The notes under the pieces are model-generated. The model was not told where the DNA came from. It searched no databases and worked only from the letters and a program-made list of their open reading frames with translations. 63,710 nucleotides of DNA from a virus: positions 1 to 63,710 of the IMG/VR virus record IMGVR_UViG_3300024182_000006. The stretch is one strand, 5' to 3'. Positions 1-6,122 of this stretch are shown piece by piece. The stretch's first letter is position 1. Each line of letters opens with the position of its first letter. Made by a program: the position numbers and the translations under genes.

Positions 1-21
1 GGGGGCCGCGAACAGGGGGGG
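1..21. other. G-rich contig tip that does not match the other end
   Basis: These 21 bases lie outside the terminal repeat and are almost all G and C, with an eight-G run joining the repeat. At the other contig end the aligned base of position 21 is T, and the match breaks there. This looks like a low-quality assembly tip (poly-G reads) rather than biology. Confidence 0.6.
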
Positions 22-147
22 GGGAGGCGGGCAACAGGATGGGGACGCGAGAAGGACAGCAGATACGACTGTGGGAATGAGTACGTCAAGTTTCATATGA
101 ATAACTCCTCCTTGTGGTGTTGCACGAATAGTATAGCACGTGGATGC
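22..147. repeat. Left copy of 126-bp terminal repeat
   Basis: Identical to 63585-63710. It contains the start codon (minus strand, ATG at 96), ribosome site and -10 region of the gene annotated at 63330-63659, so the left contig end carries a truncated second copy of that gene's 5' part. A repeat of about 126 bp is what a de Bruijn assembler leaves on a circular or circularly permuted genome; it need not be a physical terminal repeat. Confidence 0.95.
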
Positions 148-148
148 T
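130..148 (-). promoter_or_regulatory. Extended -10 promoter of the late arm with a box shared with 58092-58111
   Basis: Read on the minus strand: TGC-TATACT, an extended -10, preceded by GCATCCACG. The 15-mer TAGCACGTGGATGCT (plus 134-148) recurs in inverted orientation at 58097-58111, again directly against TATACT. The first gene downstream (ATG at 96, complete copy at 63659) has a leader of about 30 nt with a strong AAGGAGGAG site. No good -35 is visible, so an activator or the extended -10 must compensate. Confidence 0.6.
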
Positions 149-260
149 CACATTGGAATGGGTATTTTTTCTTTTTGCGGCGGCTGAACGTGCAGATTCA
201 CGGTCACCGATCCCACCCCCAGGATAATTAAAGAGATCCCGCAAATAACACTCGGCACCG

Positions 261-276
261 ACAGTTATTAGTACAA
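261..276 (-). repeat. ACAGTTATTnGTACAA element, copy 1
   Basis: This 16-bp motif recurs once at 912-927 with a single difference. On the minus strand it reads TTGTAC-n-AATAACTGT, resembling the TTGACAATAACTG start of the capsid promoter at 50526-50554. It may be a binding site or part of a minus-strand promoter. Confidence 0.5.
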
Positions 277-343
277 GCAGCGCCGGGGCGGTGGGTGGGG
301 GCGGGGGGCTGGTGTAACGGGGCTGGTGACGGGGTGGGGGGAG

Positions 344-364
344 TGTTCCACGGATGTTCCACGG
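344..364. repeat. Tandem TGTTCCACGG pair, 11-bp period
   Basis: TGTTCCACGG at 344-353 and 355-364, one helical turn apart, upstream of the 417-445 promoter. The spacing suggests a regulator binding side by side on one DNA face. Confidence 0.55.
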
Positions 365-384
365 GGGTCGAGGCACGGGGGAGT

Positions 385-402
385 TGTTACAAACCTGTTA
401 CA
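385..402. repeat. Tandem TGTTACA pair, 11-bp period
   Basis: TGTTACA at 385-391 and 396-402, again exactly 11 bp apart and ending about 15 bp before the TTGACA of the promoter at 417. This is a good position for an activator or operator. Confidence 0.55.
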
Positions 403-416
403 GTTAGCGTTGCGAC

Positions 417-445
417 TTGACAACGATCGAGTCGCGGCCGATCAT
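417..445 (+). promoter_or_regulatory. Early promoter P1
   Basis: TTGACA (417-422), 17-bp spacer, GATCAT (440-445). It is followed by TAGCAGAAAGTACA (456-469), a 14-mer shared with the second early promoter, and by an AAGGAG site for the first gene. Confidence 0.6.
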
Positions 446-455
446 GGGTCACGAG

Positions 456-469
456 TAGCAGAAAGTACA
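456..469 (+). repeat. TAGCAGAAAGTACA element, copy 1
   Basis: The exact 14-mer recurs at 998-1011. Here it lies just downstream of the P1 -10; at the second site it overlaps the spacer and -10. It is a candidate operator coupling the two early promoters. Confidence 0.6.
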
Positions 470-496
470 CACTACTCACCCCGTAAGGAGCCCAAC

Positions 497-679
497 ATGA
501 CCACTGAGTACACCGCACTCGCAGCCACCCTCATCCAGCTCGACCAGCCCGTGCTCATCGGAGCCGTACCGGAGGGGGGTTACTGGTACGCCCGAGCTAC
601 CGACCTGGCCACCGTGGCTGAGCTGCGGAAAGAGCTAGCGAGGGAATGGCGGGAGTACAGACAGCGACGCCGCCAGTAG
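497..679 (+). CDS. Small early protein, unknown function
   Basis: A 60-residue protein and the first gene of the plus arm. The ATG is placed by AAGGAG six bases upstream; longer in-frame starts have no such site and would lie upstream of P1. The C-terminal third is very basic (ELRKELAREWREYRQRRRQ), which suits a nucleic-acid-binding or host-takeover peptide. No family is recognised. Confidence 0.7.
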   Translation: MTTEYTALAATLIQLDQPVLIGAVPEGGYWYARATDLATVAELRKELAREWREYRQRRRQ

Positions 680-737
680 CCAGCACCCTGCTAGGGCTCC
701 CGACCCGGTGGGATCGGGGGTCTTGTGGAGGGTGACT

Positions 738-977
738 ATGGCCACTAACACGGCGGATACGGCGGATACGGTAGCTTTACAGGCAGAGGCTAGGAGACTA
801 GGAGCACTCGCCATCCGTCACCATTTACGTGGTAGTGAGGACGTAAGTGCTCATTACGCTAGACTTGCAGCTAGGGTCGCGGAATTCTCATTCCCAGACT
901 TTCCCACGCAAACAGTTATTTGTACAAACGAGCGGGAAACGCGTGGAACCGTGTACGAAATCGCTGACGTTCCATAG
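738..977 (+). CDS. Small early protein, unknown function
   Basis: A 79-residue protein with a strong GGAGGG site before the ATG. The N-terminus has a short ADTADT repeat from a tandem GCGGATACG duplication, followed by an amphipathic helical stretch rich in Ala, Arg and His. The ACAGTTATTnGTACAA element is embedded in its last codons, so this end doubles as upstream control DNA for P2. Confidence 0.65.
   Translation: MATNTADTADTVALQAEARRLGALAIRHHLRGSEDVSAHYARLAARVAEFSFPDFPTQTVICTNERETRGTVYEIADVP
912..927 (-). repeat. ACAGTTATTnGTACAA element, copy 2
   Basis: Second copy of the 261-276 motif, here containing the palindrome TTGTACAA. It lies inside the 3' end of the preceding gene and about 60 bp upstream of the P2 -35. 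Confidence 0.5.
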
Positions 978-984
978 TTGCCTA

Positions 985-1013
985 TTGACAACGCCTCTAG
1001 CAGAAAGTACATT
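985..1013 (+). promoter_or_regulatory. Early promoter P2
   Basis: TTGACA (985-990), 17-bp spacer, TACATT (1008-1013): a near-consensus sigma-70 promoter. The 14-mer TAGCAGAAAGTACA (998-1011) covers the spacer end and most of the -10, so a protein bound there would block it. The transcript would start near 1020, before the gene at 1056. Confidence 0.75.
998..1011 (+). repeat. TAGCAGAAAGTACA element, copy 2
   Basis: Exact copy of 456-469, overlapping the P2 -10 hexamer. The placement suggests an operator. Confidence 0.6.
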
Positions 1014-1055
1014 GATACCACAACCGCAACGCGAGACAACAAAGGAGCAGCCGCA

Positions 1056-1463
1056 ATGAACATCATCCAAGATCACCTCTACATCTGCCGGCGCGCCGGA
1101 GCGAGCTACCTTACCCCCGGCCGCGTCTACCGAGCCGCCCACGTGGGCAAACGCGAGGTCTACCTGTGCAACACAACCGATGGCGCTGGGACGTCCGTGA
1201 GCTGGTGGGAGCTCGATCCCAGCGCACTCCGCGCGCGGGTCGAACTGGCCGAACTGGACGAGAACTTCACGCCCGTTCACCGCTGGGTTGACGCCGAGAG
1301 CGGCGATCCCTTCCAGCGCTGCGCGAATGAATGCGGCTGGTGGCGCGAAGGAGCACGAATGTGGCACATGGACGCAACCGGCAAGATGACGCCCGTCCCG
1401 CCGAGCTATCTCCCTGGCAATATCCCGCCATGCGTGCCGCCGAATGGGGAGGTGCGCTCATGA
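1056..1463 (+). CDS. Hypothetical early protein
   Basis: A 135-residue protein starting at an ATG with AAAGGAG about nine bases upstream, which rules out the longer in-frame start at 978. No family is recognised. It is the first gene behind P2 and overlaps the next gene by four bases, so the two are probably translationally coupled. It is rich in Cys and Trp (CANECGWW), possibly a metal site. Confidence 0.7.
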   Translation: MNIIQDHLYICRRAGASYLTPGRVYRAAHVGKREVYLCNTTDGAGTSVSWWELDPSALRARVELAELDENFTPVHRWVDAESGDPFQRCANECGWWREGARMWHMDATGKMTPVPPSYLPGNIPPCVPPNGEVRS

Positions 1464-1864
1464 AAGCAACCTACGGCGGTCACGAACTCCCCACATGGGA
1501 CGAGGGCAGCGGCCCGGTTTGGGTCTACATGGAATCGCTCGGCCCCGTCGGCGTGGTGCGCGCCGAGACATGGGAAGAGGCTTGGGAGTGCGTGGTCGAC
1601 GAGATCATGGGTGACGCTGACGTCGACGATCCCGATACGTGGCAGAGCGGCCGGCCGGACATCCCACGCGAGCTCGCTGAAGGATGCTACTGGCGCGGCT
1701 GCGGCGTACCAAGCAACCCCCACCGCACGTCACCAATCGCCGCTGAGGATCTGAATGGGTCGTTTCTCATTCGCTTGGAGGCATTGGACGACGAATGGCG
1801 CGAGAAGCTGACGGTCACACTCGACGACGATGATGACAACAACGGAGGGGAAACGCAATGCTAA
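1460..1864 (+). CDS. Hypothetical acidic early protein
   Basis: A 134-residue protein starting at an ATG that overlaps the previous stop (ATGA), with GGGGAGG upstream. It is acidic and ends in a run of Asp (LDDDDDNNGG). One-gene-after-another coupling continues into the next ORF. The function is unknown; DNA-mimic or host-interaction proteins are often this acidic, but nothing here proves that. Confidence 0.7.
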   Translation: MKATYGGHELPTWDEGSGPVWVYMESLGPVGVVRAETWEEAWECVVDEIMGDADVDDPDTWQSGRPDIPRELAEGCYWRGCGVPSNPHRTSPIAAEDLNGSFLIRLEALDDEWREKLTVTLDDDDDNNGGETQC

Positions 1865-2109
1865 CTGAGATCGAAACGACTGAAGAGGAGTGCAATCACA
1901 ACCTGCTGATCTGCCAGATTGTCGACCGGCGCCACGTGGGAGACTCGCCTCTATCCATCGTGCGCTACGTGCTCTCCCGCATGAAGAAAGGTGCTTGGAA
2001 GAAAACGCCCAAGCCCGATCGCCGCGAGATCATCCGGCACTCGATCGAGCACCACATTCGCTGCAATCGCGGTCTGTACAACTTCGTGGTGATGGGAGGC
2101 GTTCGATGA
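1858..2109 (+). CDS. Hypothetical protein
   Basis: An 83-residue protein with an ATG behind GGAGGGG. The middle is basic (RMKKGAWKKTPKPDRREI) and it has several Cys and His residues. It overlaps both neighbours by a few bases in the early operon. No family is recognised. Confidence 0.65.
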   Translation: MLTEIETTEEECNHNLLICQIVDRRHVGDSPLSIVRYVLSRMKKGAWKKTPKPDRREIIRHSIEHHIRCNRGLYNFVVMGGVR

Positions 2110-2609
2110 GCACAGCGCGGCCAAGCGAGTACGACAAACACGCGGACGAGTTTCTCGCCAGCCACGGCATCACATTCACCGCAAAGCTATCGCGCCGCGG
2201 TCCGATGCCATTCGATCAGCCAGACACACACCGAGATATCTACGAGTGCACGTTCACGCGCGAGGGAGACAAGCCGCTCGTCGTTGTCTTCGGCCAATCC
2301 CTCGCACGCTCGAAAGACTTCATCCAACAAGAGAGGAAGGCGTTAGAGACCCGGGGCTTCAGGCCCTCAGAGATCGATGCCCGACTGACAGCGAGAGGTT
2401 ACGTCGTCCAACCGCCAACAGCATACGACGTTCTCGCCTGCCTGACGAAGAGCAATCCCGGCTCGTTCGAGCAGTGGTGTGATGAATACGGCTACAACAC
2501 GGATTCGCGGCGCGCCCACGCCATATGGACGAACTGTCACGACGAATATGCACGCGTCACGCGATTCTTCACGTCGGAAGAGATGAGCATCATCGAGGAG
2601 ATCAGCTAA
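2106..2609 (+). CDS. Conserved-type phage hypothetical protein
   Basis: A 167-residue protein with its ATG overlapping the previous stop. It resembles, from memory, a widespread phage and prophage hypothetical family: an N-terminal beta-rich part (YECTFTREGDKP) and a C-terminal helical part with YDVLACLTKSNPGSFEQWC and a Tyr-Asn-Thr-Asp-Ser stretch. No catalytic motif is visible and the family's role is unknown to me. Confidence 0.7.
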   Translation: MSTARPSEYDKHADEFLASHGITFTAKLSRRGPMPFDQPDTHRDIYECTFTREGDKPLVVVFGQSLARSKDFIQQERKALETRGFRPSEIDARLTARGYVVQPPTAYDVLACLTKSNPGSFEQWCDEYGYNTDSRRAHAIWTNCHDEYARVTRFFTSEEMSIIEEIS

Positions 2610-2637
2610 TGTCGACTGATAACGGAGAGGTGATCTC

Positions 2638-3306
2638 ATGAAACGGTGGCGTGTAAGAGACGGATATGAGCAGTGGGACATGTGTGTCTACGCCGCATCA
2701 GCCATCGAAGCGATGGAACATGCACGCGAGTCGGTGACGTGGGAGAGCTACGGAGATAACGCGTCAGAGGAGGGGTCGTTTGCCCTTCGCCTGACTGTGG
2801 TCAGCGAGGATGAGGATGAGGACGGCTGCCCCGTCGAGGAGCTAACGGAGATGATCGTCACCAATCCCCCTGAGCCCAAATGTTGGGAGGGATCGGAGCA
2901 TGATTGGCACGACGCGCCCGATCGATGCCGCGAGAACATCCCTGACCCGATCTCCCTGTCGATCGATGTGTGCCTGCTCTGCGCGTCCCGCCGGGAGGAG
3001 GGAATCAGGACGAGTGATTGGGGAGAGCAGTACACCTGCATCCGTTACCACCAGCCGTCAGATGCCTCACGACGATACGCGGACAACCGGCTGATCGAGA
3101 CAGCCGACGTCGAACTCGATGGGGAGAAGGTAACAGGCGGACGTTATCGCTACTACGACAGCGCGACGGGAAGCTATTGGCTCTGCGACATGGACGATGT
3201 CCTAGAGCTGGGGCGTCGGCTGACACGAGGCACCGAGCCGGGTGACTGCTATTCGCGCTGGTGTCAGGACATTGATGCAGAAAAACAGGAGTTAGGGGAT
3301 AGATAG
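2638..3306 (+). CDS. Hypothetical protein with split Cys/His cluster
   Basis: A 222-residue protein; the ATG follows GGAGAGG. Residues about 80-115 carry C-x7-H plus a later CLLC pair, which could form a zinc site. The rest is mixed acidic sequence with many aromatic residues. It is the last gene before the methyltransferase-like gene, one base apart, in the same operon. Function unknown. Confidence 0.65.
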   Translation: MKRWRVRDGYEQWDMCVYAASAIEAMEHARESVTWESYGDNASEEGSFALRLTVVSEDEDEDGCPVEELTEMIVTNPPEPKCWEGSEHDWHDAPDRCRENIPDPISLSIDVCLLCASRREEGIRTSDWGEQYTCIRYHQPSDASRRYADNRLIETADVELDGEKVTGGRYRYYDSATGSYWLCDMDDVLELGRRLTRGTEPGDCYSRWCQDIDAEKQELGDR

Positions 3307-3307
3307 C

Positions 3308-3943
3308 GTGCGCGTCCTTATTGCCTGCGAATTCTCTGGCGTCGTCCGCGACGCATTTAGGGCACACGGTCATGATGCATGGTCGTGTGATCTACTGCCG
3401 AGCGAGCAGCCAGGCAACCACATCCAAGGAGACGTACGGTTATGGTTGGGGGAGCGATGGGATTTAATGGTCGCGCATCCGCCATGCACGTTTTTGGCGC
3501 AAAGTGGTGCAAGTCGCCTCTATGTCGGCGGCCGTAGAGAGAATGGGCGAGATCTGGAGCGTTGGGCGCAGATGATCGATGCTGCGCGATTTTTCAGCGT
3601 TCTATGGAACGCTCCGATTCCCCGGATAGCGATTGAGAATCCGATCATGCTCGGTTACGCGAAAGCGCTGATAGGCGTCGAGCAGACGCAGATTATACAG
3701 CCATGGCAGTTTGGCCATGGCGAAACTAAGGCGACCTGTCTGTGGCTTCGGGGTTTGCCGCGACTTATCCCAACAAACATAGTGTCAGGTAGGGAACCTC
3801 GCATATATCTCGTGAGTCCCCACCCGGAGCGGTGGAAAGAACGCAGTCGAACGTTGCCAGGCATCTCCGCTGCGATGTCAGAACAGTGGGGGTCTGAGGA
3901 AGCTAAGCACACGGAGCGCCTTTACTCGGAGGAGGAGCCATGA
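3308..3943 (+). CDS. Orphan DNA cytosine methyltransferase-like protein
   Basis: A 211-residue protein starting at GTG. It has the order of C5-cytosine methylase motifs: a motif-I-like VLIACEFSGVVRDAF at residues 2-16, an acidic residue after it (WSCD), motif IV HPPC near residue 59 with the candidate catalytic Cys, and ENP near 110 in place of the usual ENV. WQFGHGETKATCLW follows. It is much shorter than typical C5 methylases, so the target-recognition region is minimal. Phage proteins of this look are annotated as cytosine methylases, but activity is inferred. No restriction enzyme is nearby, so self-protection or base modification is the likely role. Confidence 0.7.
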   Translation: MRVLIACEFSGVVRDAFRAHGHDAWSCDLLPSEQPGNHIQGDVRLWLGERWDLMVAHPPCTFLAQSGASRLYVGGRRENGRDLERWAQMIDAARFFSVLWNAPIPRIAIENPIMLGYAKALIGVEQTQIIQPWQFGHGETKATCLWLRGLPRLIPTNIVSGREPRIYLVSPHPERWKERSRTLPGISAAMSEQWGSEEAKHTERLYSEEEP

Positions 3944-4071
3944 CACCAAGCGATAAAAAGGATACGACGAGGAAAATGAAGAATGAGCCCACGGCGGAGA
4001 GTGAGCAGACGCGCAGGGGAGAAGCTCTACAAAGATATCGCTCGCGCCCTTGCACGAGCGGCGGCCGGTAG
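3940..4071 (+). CDS. Possible small basic protein overlapping the next gene
   Basis: A 43-codon frame with an excellent GGAGGAG site six bases before its ATG, overlapping the methylase stop. It shares 89 bases in another frame with the following ORF. It is very hydrophilic and charged. Either it is a real short protein or the ribosome site serves a leader frame that couples to the ORF at 3983. Confidence 0.4.
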   Translation: MTPSDKKDTTRKMKNEPTAESEQTRRGEALQRYRSRPCTSGGR

Positions 4072-4186
4072 CAAATGGCCGTGTGGCCACGATTGCAAGT
4101 GCCAGCGTGGGGAATGTCCCTGCTCCTCCGCCGAGTGCCGGCCAGCATGGATAGAGGAAACCCGCATAGGAGGAAGGCATGAATGA
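3983..4186 (+). CDS. Small Cys-rich protein
   Basis: A 67-residue protein. The C-terminal half has a dense cysteine array (CGHDCKCQRGECPC) with two more Cys after it, suggesting a zinc knuckle or disulphide cluster. Its end overlaps the next ATG by eight bases, which supports it over the alternative frame. The start has only a weak purine stretch, so translation may depend on the overlapping 3940 frame. Confidence 0.55.
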   Translation: MSPRRRVSRRAGEKLYKDIARALARAAAGSKWPCGHDCKCQRGECPCSSAECRPAWIEETRIGGRHE

Positions 4187-4370
4187 GTACGAATGGGAAG
4201 TGCAGGCCGATTACGGATATGGCGATGGATTCGAGTGCGTCGCTACCGCCACCACCCGTGCCGAGGCGGTGGGGTATCTGAGAGATTACAAGACAAATGA
4301 GCCAAGCACCCCTCTACGGCTGCGCTGGCTTCGGACAAAAGCAACAGATACGAAGGAAGAGATAAAATGA
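4179..4370 (+). CDS. Small hypothetical protein
   Basis: A 63-residue protein with GGAGGAAGG upstream of ATG. Composition is mixed, with an aromatic-rich acidic N-terminus and basic C-terminus. It overlaps the next ORF by four bases. No family is recognised. Confidence 0.65.
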   Translation: MNEYEWEVQADYGYGDGFECVATATTRAEAVGYLRDYKTNEPSTPLRLRWLRTKATDTKEEIK

Positions 4371-4876
4371 AGAAAACAAAGAAGATCAAGATCAAATCAA
4401 GCTGGCTACAGCCTCTATGCACATCGCCGAATTGGGTGAGTAATGGCCACTGGATGATCTGGCGTAATCGCGTCACACTCCCGAGCTCTCTGCCGATCGA
4501 CCACCCCGTGGCCGACGACGTATTCGAGAAGCTAATCGGCAGTGGGATTGCCGATCCGTCTCTCATCCAGTTCCGACGCACCGATTGGACGTACCGTTCC
4601 TCCTTCCGGCTCTTCACGCCCATAGACACTGTAGATGTCGATGTTCCAGCCTCTCTCTGGCTAGGCGACGATTACGTGTCGAGCTTCGAGATCGAGTCTA
4701 TCTGGGCTCCCCAGGACACACGTCAAGGGGTCATGTGCCTCGATGCGACACAGCCGGGCGACGTTCGATTCGCTCTCATGTCGTGCGTCGTCGGCGAGAT
4801 CGACTTGGCACCGATCCATCGTCTCGTCTCCACAACCAACCGCCATACAGCCAAGAAAGGAACCCCCTACCAATGA
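4367..4876 (+). CDS. Hypothetical protein
   Basis: A 169-residue protein starting MKKTKKIKIKSSW, so the N-terminus is strongly basic, followed by a beta-rich aromatic core. The stop overlaps the next start. No motif is recognised and no membrane segment is visible. Confidence 0.65.
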   Translation: MKKTKKIKIKSSWLQPLCTSPNWVSNGHWMIWRNRVTLPSSLPIDHPVADDVFEKLIGSGIADPSLIQFRRTDWTYRSSFRLFTPIDTVDVDVPASLWLGDDYVSSFEIESIWAPQDTRQGVMCLDATQPGDVRFALMSCVVGEIDLAPIHRLVSTTNRHTAKKGTPYQ

Positions 4877-5061
4877 TCCCTTCCAACACTCCCACGCCTC
4901 TCATCATCGTGCACGAATACCCCCGTCCCATCCATCACTACTGCCTTACCTGCCGCTCGACTCTGAGCAACAGACAACTCGTCAACCACCTCCGCCTCGG
5001 CCATCGCATCGACGCCGATACCACCGATTTTGACCACCTGGGGAATGAAACCCCCGATTAA
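4873..5061 (+). CDS. Small protein with C2H2-type zinc finger pattern
   Basis: A 62-residue protein; ATG overlaps the previous stop. It contains C-x2-C-x11-H-x4-H (CLTC ... NHLRLGH), close to the C2H2 zinc finger spacing seen in archaeal-virus and Ros-like bacterial DNA-binding proteins. It is the last gene of the first early operon and sits directly against the non-coding block at 5062-5418, which it could bind; that link is a guess. Confidence 0.6.
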   Translation: MIPSNTPTPLIIVHEYPRPIHHYCLTCRSTLSNRQLVNHLRLGHRIDADTTDFDHLGNETPD

Positions 5062-5068
5062 CCATGTT

Positions 5069-5102
5069 GCTTAACGCGTCCCGGACAGGGAACGCGTTAA
5101 GC
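5069..5102 (+). terminator. Strong hairpin after the first early operon
   Basis: Arms GCTTAACGCGTCCC (5069-5082) and GGGAACGCGTTAAGC (5088-5102) pair over 14 bp with one bulged base and a five-base loop. It follows the stop of the previous gene by only seven bases. There is no T run after it, so termination by this hairpin alone is uncertain. Confidence 0.5.
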
Positions 5103-5234
5103 TACATCATCGCCTCAAAGCATCAAATAACTATCGATACAGCAGAGGTCGTCAAATTTGAGAGCAAAAAATTGCACGATAACAACACTGAAAAGTGCAA
5201 AAGGTACAGGAATAAGTCTCGAAATCCCGATGTT

Positions 5235-5272
5235 GGTAGAGTCGCTCTCCCACCCGGGAGAGCTACTCTACC
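5235..5272. other. 38-nt hairpin, possible structured RNA
   Basis: GGTAGAGT and ACTCTACC (8 bp), a single mismatch, then GCTCTCCC and GGGAGAGC (8 bp) closing a four-base ACCC loop. It lies alone in the non-coding block, away from any stop codon, so it is more likely a regulatory or replication structure than a terminator. Confidence 0.5.
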
Positions 5273-5418
5273 TATGAAATTCACCCGTATAGCAGATAGT
5301 ACCGATCGTACTTTATGCTACAGAGGCTGCGCCTTTATCGGACCGAGCGCAATAAAGAGTATATGAATCTTAAACCTTACCGAGATCGCCAGAGACCGCC
5401 GAAAATACAAGGAAAATT

Positions 5419-5793
5419 ATGTGCCCACGTCATTCCGACCCGTTAGTGCGCCTCCGCCGAGTCGATCCGGCCTACGACCGGGAGGTCACCAGCGCCATTG
5501 CCGAACGCCGCTTGGATCAGTGCAGTTGTGGCGATCCTGTATGCGCGGCGCGGCAAGCCAAAGCCGCCCAAGGGTACCGCTACCGCAAGGGGAGTTGGGA
5601 GACTGCCGACCACCGCTTCCAACTTACCTGGCACTCGACCCGTGGCTGCCCCTCCCCATCATGGCCGGAGGGGGAGCTTGAGCTCATCGACACGAACCCC
5701 CCACCGGGAAGGGAGGCGGTACGGTGGTGCTCGACGCTGAAAGAGGCGCGGGCGGCGATCCGCTCCCGCATCCTCGGGGGCGGGTGGTGGTAG
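5419..5793 (+). CDS. Hypothetical Cys-rich protein
   Basis: A 124-residue protein; the ATG lies behind an AAGGAAAA stretch. The first half has CSCGDPVC, a compact metal-site pattern, and many Arg residues. The C-terminal half is Trp-rich. It is the first gene of the second early segment. No family is recognised. Confidence 0.6.
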   Translation: MCPRHSDPLVRLRRVDPAYDREVTSAIAERRLDQCSCGDPVCAARQAKAAQGYRYRKGSWETADHRFQLTWHSTRGCPSPSWPEGELELIDTNPPPGREAVRWCSTLKEARAAIRSRILGGGWW

Positions 5794-5926
5794 CCGCAAA
5801 CGCTACAGGGTCGCCGTGGCGAGATCGGAGGGTGGGAGGTAGGGTGGGATGGGTTGTGGGTAGATCGAGCCGTGACGACGGCAAAGAATCGAAATCTGAA
5901 AGAAGACTCGCGATGAGTGGGGCAGA

Positions 5927-6079
5927 TCAAAGCCAGGGGCGGCGGTTGACCAGCTCCACGATAACGACGATCACCACGATGATGAGGAGTAGGTGGATCA
6001 GGGAACCGCCAACATGGAAGCCGACGCCACCAACCCAGAAGAGCAACAGGAGTATGACGACGATCCATAGTGGACTCAT
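5927..6079 (-). CDS. 50-residue protein with two membrane segments
   Basis: The minus-strand ATG at 6079 gives MSPLWIVVILLLLFWV, a glycine-rich turn (GGVGFHVGG), then a second hydrophobic run of Leu, Ile and Val before a short basic tail. Two membrane helices in 50 residues is the build of small phage membrane proteins such as holins or exclusion proteins. There is no clear ribosome site. It lies 43 bases behind the zinc-ribbon gene on the same strand, so they probably share a transcript running against the surrounding plus-strand genes. Confidence 0.6.
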   Translation of the reverse strand: MSPLWIVVILLLLFWVGGVGFHVGGSLIHLLLIIVVIVVIVELVNRRPWL

Positions 6080-6122
6080 GACAGGGAACAGGTGCGAGAG
6101 CAATGCCAATAGGGAAAAGGGA

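Larger units (their letters stand above)
148..496. promoter_or_regulatory. Divergent control region between the two arms
   Basis: No gene is supported in this 349-bp stretch. It holds the back of the minus-strand late promoter, an A/T-rich tract near 160-180, one copy of the ACAGTTATTnGTACAA element (261-276), a G-rich tract (280-340), two pairs of 11-bp-period direct repeats (344-364 and 385-402) and the plus-strand promoter at 417-445. The layout fits a genetic switch driving both arms. Confidence 0.65.
5062..5418. promoter_or_regulatory. Non-coding block with strong hairpins (possible origin or regulatory RNA)
   Basis: No gene is supported in 357 bp. The stretch is visibly richer in A and T than its surroundings. 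It carries a 14-bp hairpin at 5069-5102, a TTGCAC/GTGCAA inverted pair (5172-5177 and 5195-5200) and a 38-nt two-part hairpin at 5235-5272. No tRNA T-arm or CCA-end pattern was found. Candidate roles are an origin of replication, a structured RNA or a terminator-promoter junction between operons. Confidence 0.5.

Noticed and set aside
22-147. Physical direct terminal repeat of the packaged DNA
   Set aside because: 126 bp equals a usual assembly k-mer overlap and ends in an artefact tip; circular closure explains it better.
5062-5418. tRNA gene in the non-coding block
   Set aside because: Hairpins do not fold to a cloverleaf and no T-loop GTTCGA-type sequence was seen.
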